Both the position numbers and the translations under genes were made by a program. This document shows positions 48,287 to 57,239 of a stretch of 64,000 nt of DNA, in pieces. Within the stretch, counting starts at the first letter, position 1; every line of letters starts with the position of its first letter. The stretch lies in contig NZ_CP108476.1 in the NCBI RefSeq assembly GCF_036226465.1, forward strand, positions 2,418,001-2,482,000, written 5' to 3'. The stretch comes from Kitasatospora sp. NBC_01250 (GTDB lineage Bacteria > Actinomycetota > Actinomycetes > Streptomycetales > Streptomycetaceae). The notes beneath the pieces are model-generated. The model searched no databases. It worked only from the letters and a program-made list of their open reading frames with translations, and had not been told where the DNA came from.

Positions 48287-49015
48287 TCAGAGCACGGCGC
48301 CGCCGTCCACGTGGCTCAGGACGCCGGTGGTGAAGCTGCTCCGCAGCAGGTGCAGCACGGTCTGCGCGACGTCCTCGGGCTGTCCGATCCGGCGCAGCGG
48401 CGTGGCGGCGGCCGTCTGTTCGAAGATGGCGGCCCTGGCCTCGGCCGGGACGAAGTCCCAGAGCGGGGTGTCGATCAGGCCGGCCACCACCACGTTGACC
48501 CGCACCGGCGCCAGCTCCAGGGCCAGCGAGCGCCCCAGACCGCCGATCCCGACGTTGGCGGCGGCGGTGGCGCTCAGGTCCGAGTAGGGCTTGTAGCCGG
48601 CGGCGCCGGCCAGCAGCACGATCGAGCCGGTCTCCGCGATCTTGCGCCCGGCGTGCCGGACACAGAGCAACGGGCCGACGATCTTCGTCTCCAACGAGCG
48701 CCGGACCGCCTCCAGCGAAACGTCGTAGACCGACCCGGTCGCCATGTCCCCCGGGCAGACCACCAGGTGGTCGATGGTGTCGATACCGGCGAAGAAGGCG
48801 CTCACGCTCTGCTCGTCGGTGACGTCGACGACGCCGGTGGTGATGCCCTCGATCTCCCGGGCGGTGTCGGCGAGCTTCGCCGCGGAGCGTGAGCCCACGA
48901 CGACCTGCGCACCGGCCGCGGCGGCCTCCCGCGCCACCGCCCGCCCGATGCCGGAACTGCCACCGACCACCACGACGCGGCTGCCGGAGAGGATGGTCAG
49001 GGATGACGAACTCAT
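48287..49015 (-). CDS. Short-chain dehydrogenase with atypical active site
   Basis: A 242-residue SDR. VVVVGGSSGIGRAVAREAA near 13-31 is the cofactor motif and NVVVAGLIDTPLWD the later strand. At the catalytic position, normally YxxxK, the sequence reads LSATAAANVG, lacking both Tyr and Lys. It may be an SDR of altered chemistry or a non-catalytic NAD(P) sensor. AGGAG precedes ATG 49015. Confidence 0.85.
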   Translation of the reverse strand: MSSSSLTILSGSRVVVVGGSSGIGRAVAREAAAAGAQVVVGSRSAAKLADTAREIEGITTGVVDVTDEQSVSAFFAGIDTIDHLVVCPGDMATGSVYDVSLEAVRRSLETKIVGPLLCVRHAGRKIAETGSIVLLAGAAGYKPYSDLSATAAANVGIGGLGRSLALELAPVRVNVVVAGLIDTPLWDFVPAEARAAIFEQTAAATPLRRIGQPEDVAQTVLHLLRSSFTTGVLSHVDGGAVL

Positions 49016-49190
49016 GGTGTTTCTCCTGGATGGATCTGGATGGTCGACGATCACGGCGCGAGCGGGAACGGCTCGCCGCCCGTCGGTACGGCACCGCTCG
49101 GCGGTGCCGGCCACGGCCCGCACCGGGCTCTGACGTCGACTCTCGCAGCCCTGCCAGGAGACAGGCAGGGGGACTTTTATCCTGTGCGGT

Positions 49191-49622
49191 TCACTCCCTG
49201 TCAGGGCCCACGGCGGTGGGTCGCAGCCGCTGCCGCTCGGTCCGGAGCGGGGCGATGGGGGCCGCGGCGTCCGGGGGCGCGGGCGGGGCGACCAGCTTCG
49301 GGTCGAGGACCAGGCGGTGGACGCCCAGCGGCTCGGTCAGCGCCCGCAGGGCCGCCTCGGTGAGTTCGGCGCTCGGCTGGGCGGCGCCGAGCAGGGCGTG
49401 CAGGGCTCCGGGCGAGCTGAAGGCGACGGCGCAGCGGCTGCCGTCACGCTGCCGGAAGAGGCGGAGCACCTGGGCGACCCCGGCGTGGCCCGGCGGCACC
49501 TCGCGGACGGGGACGTAGTAGCGGGTCCGGCCCGCGTGGATCGGGCCGGGTCGGACGACGGCGGTATCCGGGGGTTCCTCGGGCGCCTCGAGCGGCTGCG
49601 AGGCGTGCGCTGCGGTGGTCAC
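49191..49622 (-). CDS. Small Streptomyces-type family protein (SAV_915-like), copy 1
   Basis: A 143-residue protein. YYVPVREVPPGHAGVAQVLR, GSRCAVAFSSPGALHALLG and EAALRALTEPLGVHRLVLD define a family of unknown function. The protein at 61313-61687 is a clear paralogue (VAFSS, LTEPLGV shared). Both lie beside copies of the 88-bp element. No membrane or signal segment. Confidence 0.7.
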   Translation of the reverse strand: MTTAAHASQPLEAPEEPPDTAVVRPGPIHAGRTRYYVPVREVPPGHAGVAQVLRLFRQRDGSRCAVAFSSPGALHALLGAAQPSAELTEAALRALTEPLGVHRLVLDPKLVAPPAPPDAAAPIAPLRTERQRLRPTAVGPDRE

Positions 49623-49676
49623 GGTGCTCCTCCGATGACGAGCGGTCGGGACGGGAGACCGGGCGACGAGCCCCGG

Positions 49677-49865
49677 TCAGTCCAGATACTGCATCGCGTA
49701 CCGGCAGTGCGCAGGTGCGGCCGGCTCGGGCTCCGCGGGCTGGAGGGCCTCCTCGTCCCGCGCCGACCGCAGCCACGCCCGGCCGGCGGCGTCGGCCTCG
49801 GCCTCGGCGTCGACCAGGGAGAAGGCCGTCGGGATCGGAACGGTGATGACCTGGGTATCGGTCAT
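49677..49865 (-). CDS. 62-residue protein downstream of the duplicated element
   Basis: Begins MTDTQVITVPIPTAFSLVD and ends CRYAMQYLD, acidic in the middle, with a single Cys. Start supported by GGAAGGAA. The region from the start codon back through the 88-bp element is related to that before the DAP-decarboxylase-like gene, whose protein begins MPETQV. A leader-plus-core (RiPP precursor) reading is possible but no modification enzyme is adjacent. Confidence 0.55.
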   Translation of the reverse strand: MTDTQVITVPIPTAFSLVDAEAEADAAGRAWLRSARDEEALQPAEPEPAAPAHCRYAMQYLD

Positions 49866-49925
49866 GGTGCGTCGCTTCCTTCCAGGAGCCGTGACGCCGG
49901 GGACCTCGGTGATCCCCACGCGCAG

Positions 49926-50013
49926 CTCCAGTGGAGCCCCATCCCAGCGCAAGCGCACCCGGCCTTGACGCGTGGACTACGCGCAGCCGCCCCTCCTTTA
50001 CGGCACCTTGACG
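49926..50013 (-). promoter_or_regulatory. 88-bp regulatory element, copy 1
   Basis: Contains, in plus order, CTCCAGTGGAG (49926-49936), CGCACCCGGCCTTGACGCG into CGCGT-N5-ACGCG (49969-49983) and CACCTTGACG (50004-50013). Copy 2 at 60942-61029 has all boxes at identical spacing. It precedes the 62-residue gene and overlaps the end of the ABC permease gene. Confidence 0.65.
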
Positions 50014-50855
50014 TTGACTCCCCCGTCCGGCGCAATCGCGCGCCGCGGGCGGACCAGGAAGGTCAGCGCGTAGACGGCACTCGCCGCGGCCATGATGGTG
50101 AAGCTCGGCGGCAGCTTGGGCAGCGCCGCGCTGAGCAGCAGCCCGCCCCACATCTCGCCGACCGCGAGCCCGGCGGACAGCGCGAGCGCGCGGAACGGAC
50201 GGTCCGTCAAGCGGATCGCCGCACCGGCGGGGGCCGCCAGCAGGCCGAGCAGCAGCAGCGAGCCGACCGCCTGGGTCGCCTCGGCCGCGCACGCCCCGAC
50301 CAGCACCAGGAAGCCGAGGCCCAGCACCCGGACCGGCACCCCGCGCGCCGCCGCCACCGCCTCGTCCAGGGTGGCGAACAGCAGCGGCCGGCCGATCAGC
50401 AGGATCAGCACGCAGATCGCGCCCGCGATGGCGACGGCCAGCGTGGTCTGGTTGCCGTGCAGGCCGAAGATCGAGCCGAAGAGCACGGAGGTCCCGGCCC
50501 CGCCCTGGCCCGAGCCGCTGCGCGAGGTGGTGTAGACGGTGAGGAAGAACGCGCCCAGGCCCAGGATCCAGGCGAAGACGCTGCCGATCACCACGTCGTC
50601 CGGCTTGCCCCGGCGCCCGAGGCCGCCGAGCAGCAGGCCGACCCCGATGGTCGCGGCGAACAGGCCGAGCCGCAGGTCGTAGCCGCCCGCCAGGGCCGCC
50701 ATCGCACCGGTGAACGCCACATGGCTGAGCGCGTCACCGGTGAACATCTGGGCGCGCAGCACCAGGAAGTAGCCGACCAGCCCGCAGGCCAGGGCGATGA
50801 ACGTGCCCGCCAGCAGCGCGTTCTGGAAGAAGTCCTGGGACAGTACCGACATCAT
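49998..50855 (-). CDS. ABC transporter permease (zinc/manganese type), subunit 2
   Basis: A 285-residue ABC-3 (ZnuB/MntB) permease with eight or nine hydrophobic segments. GYFLVLRAQMFTGDALSHVAFTG near 28 and AVGSLLLLGLLAAPAGAAIRL near 200 are family hallmarks. The ATG overlaps the upstream permease stop (ATGA). It is the last gene of the four-gene zinc operon. Confidence 0.9.
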   Translation of the reverse strand: MMSVLSQDFFQNALLAGTFIALACGLVGYFLVLRAQMFTGDALSHVAFTGAMAALAGGYDLRLGLFAATIGVGLLLGGLGRRGKPDDVVIGSVFAWILGLGAFFLTVYTTSRSGSGQGGAGTSVLFGSIFGLHGNQTTLAVAIAGAICVLILLIGRPLLFATLDEAVAAARGVPVRVLGLGFLVLVGACAAEATQAVGSLLLLGLLAAPAGAAIRLTDRPFRALALSAGLAVGEMWGGLLLSAALPKLPPSFTIMAAASAVYALTFLVRPRRAIAPDGGVNVKVP

Positions 50856-51793
50856 GCCGCGCCTCCCGGGCCGACGCTCAGGGGACCGACGTGCAGCGGG
50901 CCGCGCTCGCGCGACCGTTCCAGTGCCTCGCGGCCACGGCGCACCAGGTGCGCCAGGACGTAGCCGGCGAAGGCGAAGCCCGTCACGAAGAAGCCGAGCG
51001 GGTAGGGCTGGTAGTACGCGGCGACCAGGCCCGCCCAGCAGGCGCCGAGGCCGAGCGCGACCGAGAGCAGCAGGCTCAGGCCCGGCCGGGCGGTGAGCTG
51101 GTTGGCGGTGGCGGCCGGAATCACCATCAGCGCGAAGACGAGCAGCGTGCCGGTGATCTGGCTGGCCTCGGCGGTGGCCGCGCCGAGCAGCACCAGGAAG
51201 AGCATGTTGAGCGCCTGCACGGGCACCCCGCGCCCGGCCGCCACCTGCGGGTCGACGGAGGCGAACAGCAGCGGGCGGCCGATCACCGCGAGCACCGCGA
51301 GGACGGCGGCGCCGACGACCGCCAGCACCGTCACCTGGCTGGTGGTGATCCCGAGGAAGCTGCCGAACAGCAGCGCGGTCGGTCCCTCCAGCAGGCCCTT
51401 GTAGAGGCTGATGAAGAGGTAGCCGCAGGCGAGCGCGAAGGCCTGCACGGTGCCGGTTACCGCGGACTCCTCCGCGCCGTCGGCGCGGCCCTTGCGGCCC
51501 AGCAGCCCGATCACCAGGGCGGCGGCCACGCAGAAGCCGAAGTAGCCGAGCGAGGTGCTGAAGCCCACCAGGACGGCGAGCGAGGCGCCGGGGAAGGCGG
51601 CCACCGAGAGGGTGTGCCCGGCGAAGGTCTGCCGGCGCAGCACCATGAACCAGCCCACCAGCGCGCAGACCACGGAGACGACCAGGCCGGCCCGGAAGGC
51701 GTTGACCATGAAGGCGTAGGACCACATGTCCTGGAAGTCGGCGACGAGGTTCCAGGAGAAGGTCGGTGACGTCACATCGGCTGCCAGCATCAT
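50852..51793 (-). CDS. ABC transporter permease (zinc/manganese type), subunit 1
   Basis: A 313-residue ABC-3 permease: GWFMVLRRQTFAGHTLSVAAFPGA near 48 and ITGTLLVFALMVIPAATANQL near 220. Two different permeases suggest a heterodimeric pore. Start ATG 51793 overlaps the ATPase stop. Confidence 0.9.
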   Translation of the reverse strand: MMLAADVTSPTFSWNLVADFQDMWSYAFMVNAFRAGLVVSVVCALVGWFMVLRRQTFAGHTLSVAAFPGASLAVLVGFSTSLGYFGFCVAAALVIGLLGRKGRADGAEESAVTGTVQAFALACGYLFISLYKGLLEGPTALLFGSFLGITTSQVTVLAVVGAAVLAVLAVIGRPLLFASVDPQVAAGRGVPVQALNMLFLVLLGAATAEASQITGTLLVFALMVIPAATANQLTARPGLSLLLSVALGLGACWAGLVAAYYQPYPLGFFVTGFAFAGYVLAHLVRRGREALERSRERGPLHVGPLSVGPGGAA

Positions 51794-52848
51794 GCGGCCG
51801 CACCCCCGCTCCGTGCGGCGGGCACATCGGCAGCCACGTCGGAGCCCACGTCGGCGTGCCGGTCGGTGTGCCGGGCCGGTGCCTCCGGCTGGCCGACCAC
51901 CACGAGGCGCCCGCCGCTGGTGCGCAGCACCTCGACCGGGGTGCGGTACAGCCGGGTCAGCGTCTCGGAGGTGATCACCTCGGTCGGCGTGCCGGACACC
52001 GCGCCGCCCTCGGCGAGGTACACCACCCGGTCCAGGTGGTGCAGGATCGGGTTCACGTCGTGCGCGACCATCACCACCGCCACCCCCTCCTGGTGGCAGA
52101 TCCGGCCGAGCAGCGCGGCGATCGCGCTCTGGTTGGGCAGGTCCAGGCTGTCCAGCGGCTCGTCGAGCAGCAGCAGCGCGGGACGGCGCACCAGCGCCTG
52201 GGCGATCAGCAGCCGCTGCTGCTCGCCGCCGGAGCACTGCCCGATCGGACGGTGCGCGTAGGCGGTGGCGCCGACCAGCTCGATGACCTCCGCGACGCGC
52301 GCGGCCTCGTCGGCCCCGGATATCCCGAGGCGGGCCGCGCGCCGCCGCCTGAGCGCCGCCAGGCCCGGGACGGGGATCCCCCACCGGTCCCCGTCCAGGC
52401 CCAGCCGCACCACGTCGACACCGCGGATCCGCACGCTCGCGTCGAAGTGGCGGCGCTGCGGCAGGTAGCCGACCGCCGCGCCGGCGGCCTGCGCCCCGCG
52501 GGAGCCCCAGCGCGCACCGGGCGCGGCGCCGAGCACCGCGACCTCGCCCGCCGCCGGCGCCAGCACGCCGAGCAGCACCTTCACCATGGTGGACTTGCCG
52601 ACCCCGTTGGGGCCGAGGACGGCCGTGAACTCCCCCGGGCCGACGGTCAGATCGACGCCCGACCAGAGCGTGCGACCGCCCACCCGCACCGCGGCGCCGC
52701 GCAGCGACACCACCGGCACCGGCGCACCGCCGGTCCCGGTCCCGCTCGGCGTCCCGCCCGTCGCCGTCCCGCTCTTCGTCGTTCCGCTCTTCGTCACATC
52801 GGTCACGCTCATGCCGGCACCGGCCTCCTCGATCGTCTGTCCGCTCAT
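51790..52848 (-). CDS. ABC transporter ATP-binding protein (zinc/manganese type)
   Basis: A 352-residue ATPase: Walker A GPNGVGKSTM near 81, Q-loop GYLPQRRHFD, signature CSGGEQQRLLIAQALV, Walker B ALLLLDEPLDSLDLP and switch VAHDVN. N-terminal ~45 residues are Thr/Gly-rich repeats (TKSGT, TGGTPSGTGTGG); a shorter start at the second ATG (MSVTDV) is possible. ATGA overlap with the binding-protein gene. Confidence 0.92.
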   Translation of the reverse strand: MSGQTIEEAGAGMSVTDVTKSGTTKSGTATGGTPSGTGTGGAPVPVVSLRGAAVRVGGRTLWSGVDLTVGPGEFTAVLGPNGVGKSTMVKVLLGVLAPAAGEVAVLGAAPGARWGSRGAQAAGAAVGYLPQRRHFDASVRIRGVDVVRLGLDGDRWGIPVPGLAALRRRRAARLGISGADEAARVAEVIELVGATAYAHRPIGQCSGGEQQRLLIAQALVRRPALLLLDEPLDSLDLPNQSAIAALLGRICHQEGVAVVMVAHDVNPILHHLDRVVYLAEGGAVSGTPTEVITSETLTRLYRTPVEVLRTSGGRLVVVGQPEAPARHTDRHADVGSDVAADVPAARSGGAAA

Positions 52849-53804
52849 TTGCCGGTCGCCTGCTCCAGTGCGTGCTCGATGCCCTGCAGCTGCTGGACCT
52901 GCCAGTCCTGGAAGCTGTCGTTCGCGGGCGCGAGGGTCTCGGTGACCTGGGCGACCGGGATGCCCTGCGCCTTGGCGGCGCTCACCTGGGCCATCACGTC
53001 CGGGTCGGAGTTCTGGGTGTTGAAGACGTACACCTTGATCTGCCTGGCGGCGATCTGGTGGTCGATGGCGGCCTTGTCGGCGGCGGTCGGGTCGCTGCCC
53101 TCGCTCTCCGCGTCCAGGAAGGACGCGGGGGTGAGCAGCTTGAGCCCGAGGCTCTCGGCCAGCGGGGTCACGATCGACTCCGAGGCGCCGATCGGGGTGC
53201 CCGCGTACGTCGTCCTGATCGCGGTCTCCAGCTGGTCGTACGGGGCCAGCGTCCGGTTCAGGAAGGTCTGCCGCTGGGCGTCGAAGTAGGCCGCGTCGGC
53301 CGGGTCCATCTTCTGGTAGTCGGCGGTGATCCGGTCGACCACCTGGTGCACGCTGTCCGCCGAGTACCACTGGTGCGGGTTGTCGCCGGCCTTCCTGCCC
53401 AGCAGGGTGCCGACGGTCAGGGCGGTGCGGTGCGGCATCGGGTTGGCGCTCAGCAGCTTGCCCGCCCAGGTGTCGTAGCCGATCCCGTTGCTGATGACGT
53501 AGTCGGCGACCGACACGGCGCGGCCGTCGGCCGTGGTGGGCTCGTAGGCGTGCGGGTCGGTGTCCGGGTTGCTGATGAGGCTGGCCACCTTGACGTGGGT
53601 GCCGCCGAGTTGGCTCGCGATGCTGCCCCAGAAGTTCTCCGCGGCCACCACCTGGATCACCCGCGCACCGCCGGACCCCGGAGCGGCGGCCCTGGAGGCC
53701 GTCGAGCACCCGCCGGTCGCGACGAGCACCGCGGCCGCGATCGCGCCGAGGGCGACCGCGGTGACGGCTCGCCGCAGACCGGCGCCGGGTATGGCGGTGC
53801 TCAT
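52845..53804 (-). CDS. Zinc/manganese ABC transporter substrate-binding lipoprotein
   Basis: A 319-residue ZnuA/TroA-like lipoprotein: signal with lipobox LVATGGC, FWGSIASQLGG near 58, SNPDTDPHAYEPTTAD (metal His), GDNPHQWYSADS (second His), AYFDAQRQTF, and GASESIVTPLAESLGLKLL. First gene of the operon, 73 nt downstream of a Zur-like box, hence a zinc importer is favoured over manganese. Confidence 0.92.
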   Translation of the reverse strand: MSTAIPGAGLRRAVTAVALGAIAAAVLVATGGCSTASRAAAPGSGGARVIQVVAAENFWGSIASQLGGTHVKVASLISNPDTDPHAYEPTTADGRAVSVADYVISNGIGYDTWAGKLLSANPMPHRTALTVGTLLGRKAGDNPHQWYSADSVHQVVDRITADYQKMDPADAAYFDAQRQTFLNRTLAPYDQLETAIRTTYAGTPIGASESIVTPLAESLGLKLLTPASFLDAESEGSDPTAADKAAIDHQIAARQIKVYVFNTQNSDPDVMAQVSAAKAQGIPVAQVTETLAPANDSFQDWQVQQLQGIEHALEQATGK

Positions 53805-53876
53805 GGCTCGGTCACTCCTCAGGCCTGCGGTTCCCGACCTGGGGATCCGTCTCTCGTGGACACCACACAGAGTAAT

Positions 53877-53891
53877 TAGAAATGGTTTTCA
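53877..53891. promoter_or_regulatory. Zur-like box before the zinc ABC operon
   Basis: On the minus strand TGAAAACCATTTCTA, close to the TGAAAATGATTTTCA consensus. A second AT-rich partial site, TGATAATCATTG, lies at about 53915. The 321-nt gap to the S53 peptidase gene contains no other supported feature. Confidence 0.6.
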
Positions 53892-54125
53892 CATCCAGGC
53901 CAGCTGCCACTGATCTGATAATCATTGCCAACTTTTGACCCGCCGAGCTGCGACGGGTACCGGGTGTCACCGGTCGGGCACGGAGCGCCTCGGCGGCCCC
54001 GGCGGCGCTCGGTACAGGCATGACAAAACTTTCCTCATGGATCGGACAAGCCGGGGACAGGCCCTCCCGGACAGGAGTGCGATGGCGCGCAGCCGTTGTC
54101 GATCTCCATCCCCACAAGGACTTCC

Positions 54126-55514
54126 ATGCGACGCACCACCCTCAGCCGGGCCACCACCTCCGCGCTCGGGACCCTCGCCCTGCTCGCCACCACCGCATTG
54201 ACCGGCGCCGCTCCGGCGAGCGCCGCGTTCAGCGCGGCCCTCGGCAGCCCGGCCAGGCCCCTGCCGGCGGCCGTCGGACACCGGCTGGTGGCCGGGGAGT
54301 ACGCCTCCCCGCTGACGCCGAGCCAGTGCCAGGCCCAGCTCCAGTCCCTCTGCTACGGCGCCACCCAGCTCGAACAGGCCTACAACGAGCACCCGTTGTT
54401 CGACCGGGGCATCAACGGCGCCGGGCGCACCATCGTGATCGTCGACTCCTACGGCTCGCCCACGATCCAGCACGACCTGGACGTCTACAGCAAGCAGTTC
54501 GGCATACCCAGCACCAACGTGCAGGTGGTCAAGTGGGGTTCGGTGCCGACCTTCGACCCGACCGACTCGGACATGACCGGCTGGGCCGAGGAGACCACCA
54601 TCGACGTCGACATGGCGCACGCGATGGCGCCCGGCGCGAAGATCGTGCTGGTCGAGACGGGCGTGTCGGAGAACGAGGGCACCACCGGCCTGCCCGAGAT
54701 GATGGACGCCGAGCAGTCGCTGATCGACAAGGGCGTCGGCGACGTCGTCTCGCAGAGCTTCGGTGCCACCGAGAGCACCTTCCCCGGCTTCGACAAGGGC
54801 GACTACTCCAGCCTGCTGAACCTCCGCTACGCCTTCAAGGACGCGGCGGCGCACGGGGTGACCGTGCTGGCCTCCTCCGGCGACAACGGCGTGACCGACT
54901 CCGAGTCGGACGGCAGCACCCTCTACCCCTACCCGGTGACCTCCTGGCCCCCCTCCGACCCGCTGGTCACCGCGGTCGGCGGCACCTCGGTCCACCTGGA
55001 CGACCAGGGCGAGCGGCAGAGCCCCGACACCGTCTGGGACTCCCCCGCCACCGACGACGGGGCCTCGGGCGGCGGCAAGTCCAAGGTCTTCAACCGGCCC
55101 TCGTTCCAGCTCGGGGTGGCGGGCGTGGTGGGCGGCTCGCGCGGCGTGCCGGACATCAGCATGGTCGGCGACCCGAAGACCGGGGTCTGGACGTACAACA
55201 GCTTCGGGCCGCAGGACAACGGCTGGGAGCTGTGGGGCGGCACCAGTGTGGCCTGCCCGGTCTTCTCGGGCGTGGTGGCGCTGGCCGACCAGTACGCCGG
55301 ACACCGGCTGGGCAACCTGAACAGCGGCCTGTACGCGCTGGGCGGGCTGCAGCAGCTGGGCGCCCCCGGGACCGGGATCACCGACGTGACGGGCGGCTCC
55401 AACACCTACAACGGCGTGCCCGGCTTCCCCGCGACCAAGGGCTACGACCTGGCGACCGGTTGGGGCACGGTGAACGCGGCGCAGTTCGTGCCGGCGATCG
55501 CGGCACTGGGCTGA
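54126..55514 (+). CDS. Secreted S53 family serine-carboxyl peptidase
   Basis: A 462-residue preproprotein from ATG 54126 (AAGGA upstream). Signal ends near PASAA. The catalytic domain has EETTIDVDMAHAMAPGA (Glu and Asp), VVSQSFGATES (oxyanion Asp replaced region), SSGDNGVTDS and GGTSVACPVFSG (nucleophile Ser), and a C-terminal calcium site GYDLATGWGTVN. The prodomain is short (about 50 residues) compared with kumamolisin. Acid-active extracellular proteolysis is expected. Confidence 0.92.
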   Translation: MRRTTLSRATTSALGTLALLATTALTGAAPASAAFSAALGSPARPLPAAVGHRLVAGEYASPLTPSQCQAQLQSLCYGATQLEQAYNEHPLFDRGINGAGRTIVIVDSYGSPTIQHDLDVYSKQFGIPSTNVQVVKWGSVPTFDPTDSDMTGWAEETTIDVDMAHAMAPGAKIVLVETGVSENEGTTGLPEMMDAEQSLIDKGVGDVVSQSFGATESTFPGFDKGDYSSLLNLRYAFKDAAAHGVTVLASSGDNGVTDSESDGSTLYPYPVTSWPPSDPLVTAVGGTSVHLDDQGERQSPDTVWDSPATDDGASGGGKSKVFNRPSFQLGVAGVVGGSRGVPDISMVGDPKTGVWTYNSFGPQDNGWELWGGTSVACPVFSGVVALADQYAGHRLGNLNSGLYALGGLQQLGAPGTGITDVTGGSNTYNGVPGFPATKGYDLATGWGTVNAAQFVPAIAALG

Positions 55515-55532
55515 GCACCCTTCGACGACGGG

Positions 55533-55554
55533 GGCCGTCCGGTTCCGGACGGCC
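55533..55554. terminator. 10-bp hairpin terminator between convergent genes
   Basis: GGCCGTCCGG and CCGGACGGCC are separated by TT, immediately after the peptidase stop and before the end of the aldolase gene. Confidence 0.7.
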
Positions 55555-55560
55555 TCCCGC

Positions 55561-56379
55561 TCAGTCGAAGAGGTCCGGGTCGGAGGCGGTGATCTGGTCC
55601 CACAGCGGGCGGGCCTGGAACCAGCCGGCCAGCGACGAGCCCAGCTGCCCCCGGGTGATCAGCGCCGTCTCCCGGTCGATCAGCTTCGGGGTGCCCGCGG
55701 CCATCGCCAGCAGCTGCGCCTGGCAGGAGCGCTCCATGGTGACGAACCACCACACCGCCTCGGCTACCGACTGCCCCACCGTCAGCAGCCCGTGGTTCTG
55801 CAGGATGACCGCCTTGCAGTCGCCGAGGGCGGCGGCGATCCGCTGCCCCTCGTCGACCTCGTCGACCACGCCCCGGTAGTCCCGGTACACCGCGTGGTCC
55901 TCGAAGAACGCGCAGGCGTCCTGGGTGATCGGGTCCAGCGGGATGCCGAGGCTGGAGAACGCCTTGCCGTGCAGCGAGTGCGAGTGCGCGGCGGCCACCG
56001 CGTCCGGGCGGGCCGCGTGCACCTGGGAGTGGATGACGAACGCCGCCCGGTTCACCGGCCGGTTGCCGTGCAGCAGTCGGCCCTCGTGGTCGACCAGGAT
56101 CAGGTCCGAGGCCTTGATCATCGTGAAGGCCATGCCGAACGGGTTGACCCAGAACCACTGCGGGTTCTCCGGATCGCGCACCGTGATGTGCCCGGCCACC
56201 CCCTCGGAGAAGCCGAACCTGCCGAACAGCCGGAATCCCGCGGCCAGTTGCTCCTTGCGGTACTGGCGTTCGGCCTCGACCGAGTCGAAGCTCGGCGGCA
56301 TCGGCAGCGTGCCCCCGTCCGGGGCCGGCCCCAGCAGGGCGGCGAGCGCGGCGGGGGCACTGACGGCGGGGTTGCTCAC
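55561..56379 (-). CDS. Class II aldolase/adducin family protein
   Basis: A 272-residue protein from GTG 56379 (GGAG eight nt upstream). EGVAGHITVRDPE near 54, FVIHSQVHAARPDAVAAAHSHSLHG (zinc His pair) near 112, and VILQNHGLLTVGQSV near 182 (third His) are the family zinc site. Closest type is the actinobacterial/fungal class II aldolase-adducin group of unknown substrate. Confidence 0.88.
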   Translation of the reverse strand: MSNPAVSAPAALAALLGPAPDGGTLPMPPSFDSVEAERQYRKEQLAAGFRLFGRFGFSEGVAGHITVRDPENPQWFWVNPFGMAFTMIKASDLILVDHEGRLLHGNRPVNRAAFVIHSQVHAARPDAVAAAHSHSLHGKAFSSLGIPLDPITQDACAFFEDHAVYRDYRGVVDEVDEGQRIAAALGDCKAVILQNHGLLTVGQSVAEAVWWFVTMERSCQAQLLAMAAGTPKLIDRETALITRGQLGSSLAGWFQARPLWDQITASDPDLFD

Positions 56380-56480
56380 GGCGGACTCCAACGGGTCGGC
56401 GGCGATGCGGACCCTCCAGAAGATACGTCGGCGCCTGCGATCGGCCAATGCCCGGATCACGGCCCGCCCGGGCCGCCCGC

Positions 56481-57113
56481 TCAGCGCTCGCGCTCCTCCA
56501 GCGCCAGGAAGGCCCGGTGCACGAAGTCCAGCAGGTCGAGGGTGGCGCGCCGGGACTCGGGCAGCCGCGAGTAGCTGATCCGGATCGCGCGCAGCACGGA
56601 GACGCCCGCGCGCGAGAGCACGGCGGCGCGCAGCACCCGTCCGTCCTCCGGGTCCCGCTCCGGGTCCACGTCCGCACCCGGCGCCAGGCGCGCGAGGAAG
56701 GCGGCGGCCACCGCCTCCTCCAGGTCGAAGAGCAGGAACCGGTCGCCGCGGCTGGTCGGGTCCGGGTTCAGCGGGCGCGGGCCGAGCAGGAGCAGCGGCG
56801 GGGACTCCGCGTGGCGGGCCAGCTCCAGGGTCGCCTCGCGCAGCGCGGCCAGCGGCGGCTCGGCCGCCGGGCGGGACCGGATGCCCTCCGCCAGCAGCGG
56901 GACGAGGTCCTTGACCTGCTGCAGGATCAGGCTCTCCTTCGTGGGGAAGTACCGGAAGAAGGTGCGCTCGCCCACGCCTGCGGCCAGCGCGATGTCCCGC
57001 ACGGTGGTGACCTCGTAGCCCTGCTCGCGGAAGAGCCGGGTGGCCGCCTCCACCAAGGCGTCGTGGGTGCGGCGCTTGTTCTGTTCCCTGCGGCCCGGTC
57101 CTTCGTCGTTCAC
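56481..57113 (-). CDS. TetR family regulator divergent from MMPL transporter
   Basis: A 210-residue TetR protein: THDALVEAATRLFREQGYEV, TVRDIALAAGVGERTFFRYF near 37-56, C-terminal all-helical ligand domain of the MftR-like type. The 126-nt gap to the transporter holds two mutually inverted palindromes, so it probably represses the transporter. Confidence 0.92.
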   Translation of the reverse strand: MNDEGPGRREQNKRRTHDALVEAATRLFREQGYEVTTVRDIALAAGVGERTFFRYFPTKESLILQQVKDLVPLLAEGIRSRPAAEPPLAALREATLELARHAESPPLLLLGPRPLNPDPTSRGDRFLLFDLEEAVAAAFLARLAPGADVDPERDPEDGRVLRAAVLSRAGVSVLRAIRISYSRLPESRRATLDLLDFVHRAFLALEERER

Positions 57114-57161
57114 TCCTGGATCATCTCAGCTCGCGTCGCGCGGTCGTGCGGGGGGCGAATC

Positions 57162-57201
57162 TGGCAGTTCTGCCATGTTTGCTAACGTGGCAGAACTGCC
57201 A
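57162..57201. promoter_or_regulatory. Double TetR operator: two mutually inverted palindromes
   Basis: TGGCAGTTCTGCCA (57162-57175) and its exact reverse complement TGGCAGAACTGCCA (57188-57201) are separated by 12 nt. Each is itself palindromic in its 6-bp arms. Centre spacing of 26 bp suits two dimers on related faces of the helix. Confidence 0.8.
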
Positions 57202-57239
57202 CTTTTTTACCCGCGCAGATCCTCAGCCATGGAGCCCCC

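Noticed and set aside
49677..49865. RiPP precursor peptide
   Set aside because: No adjacent maturation enzyme, only one Cys and no recognised leader motif.
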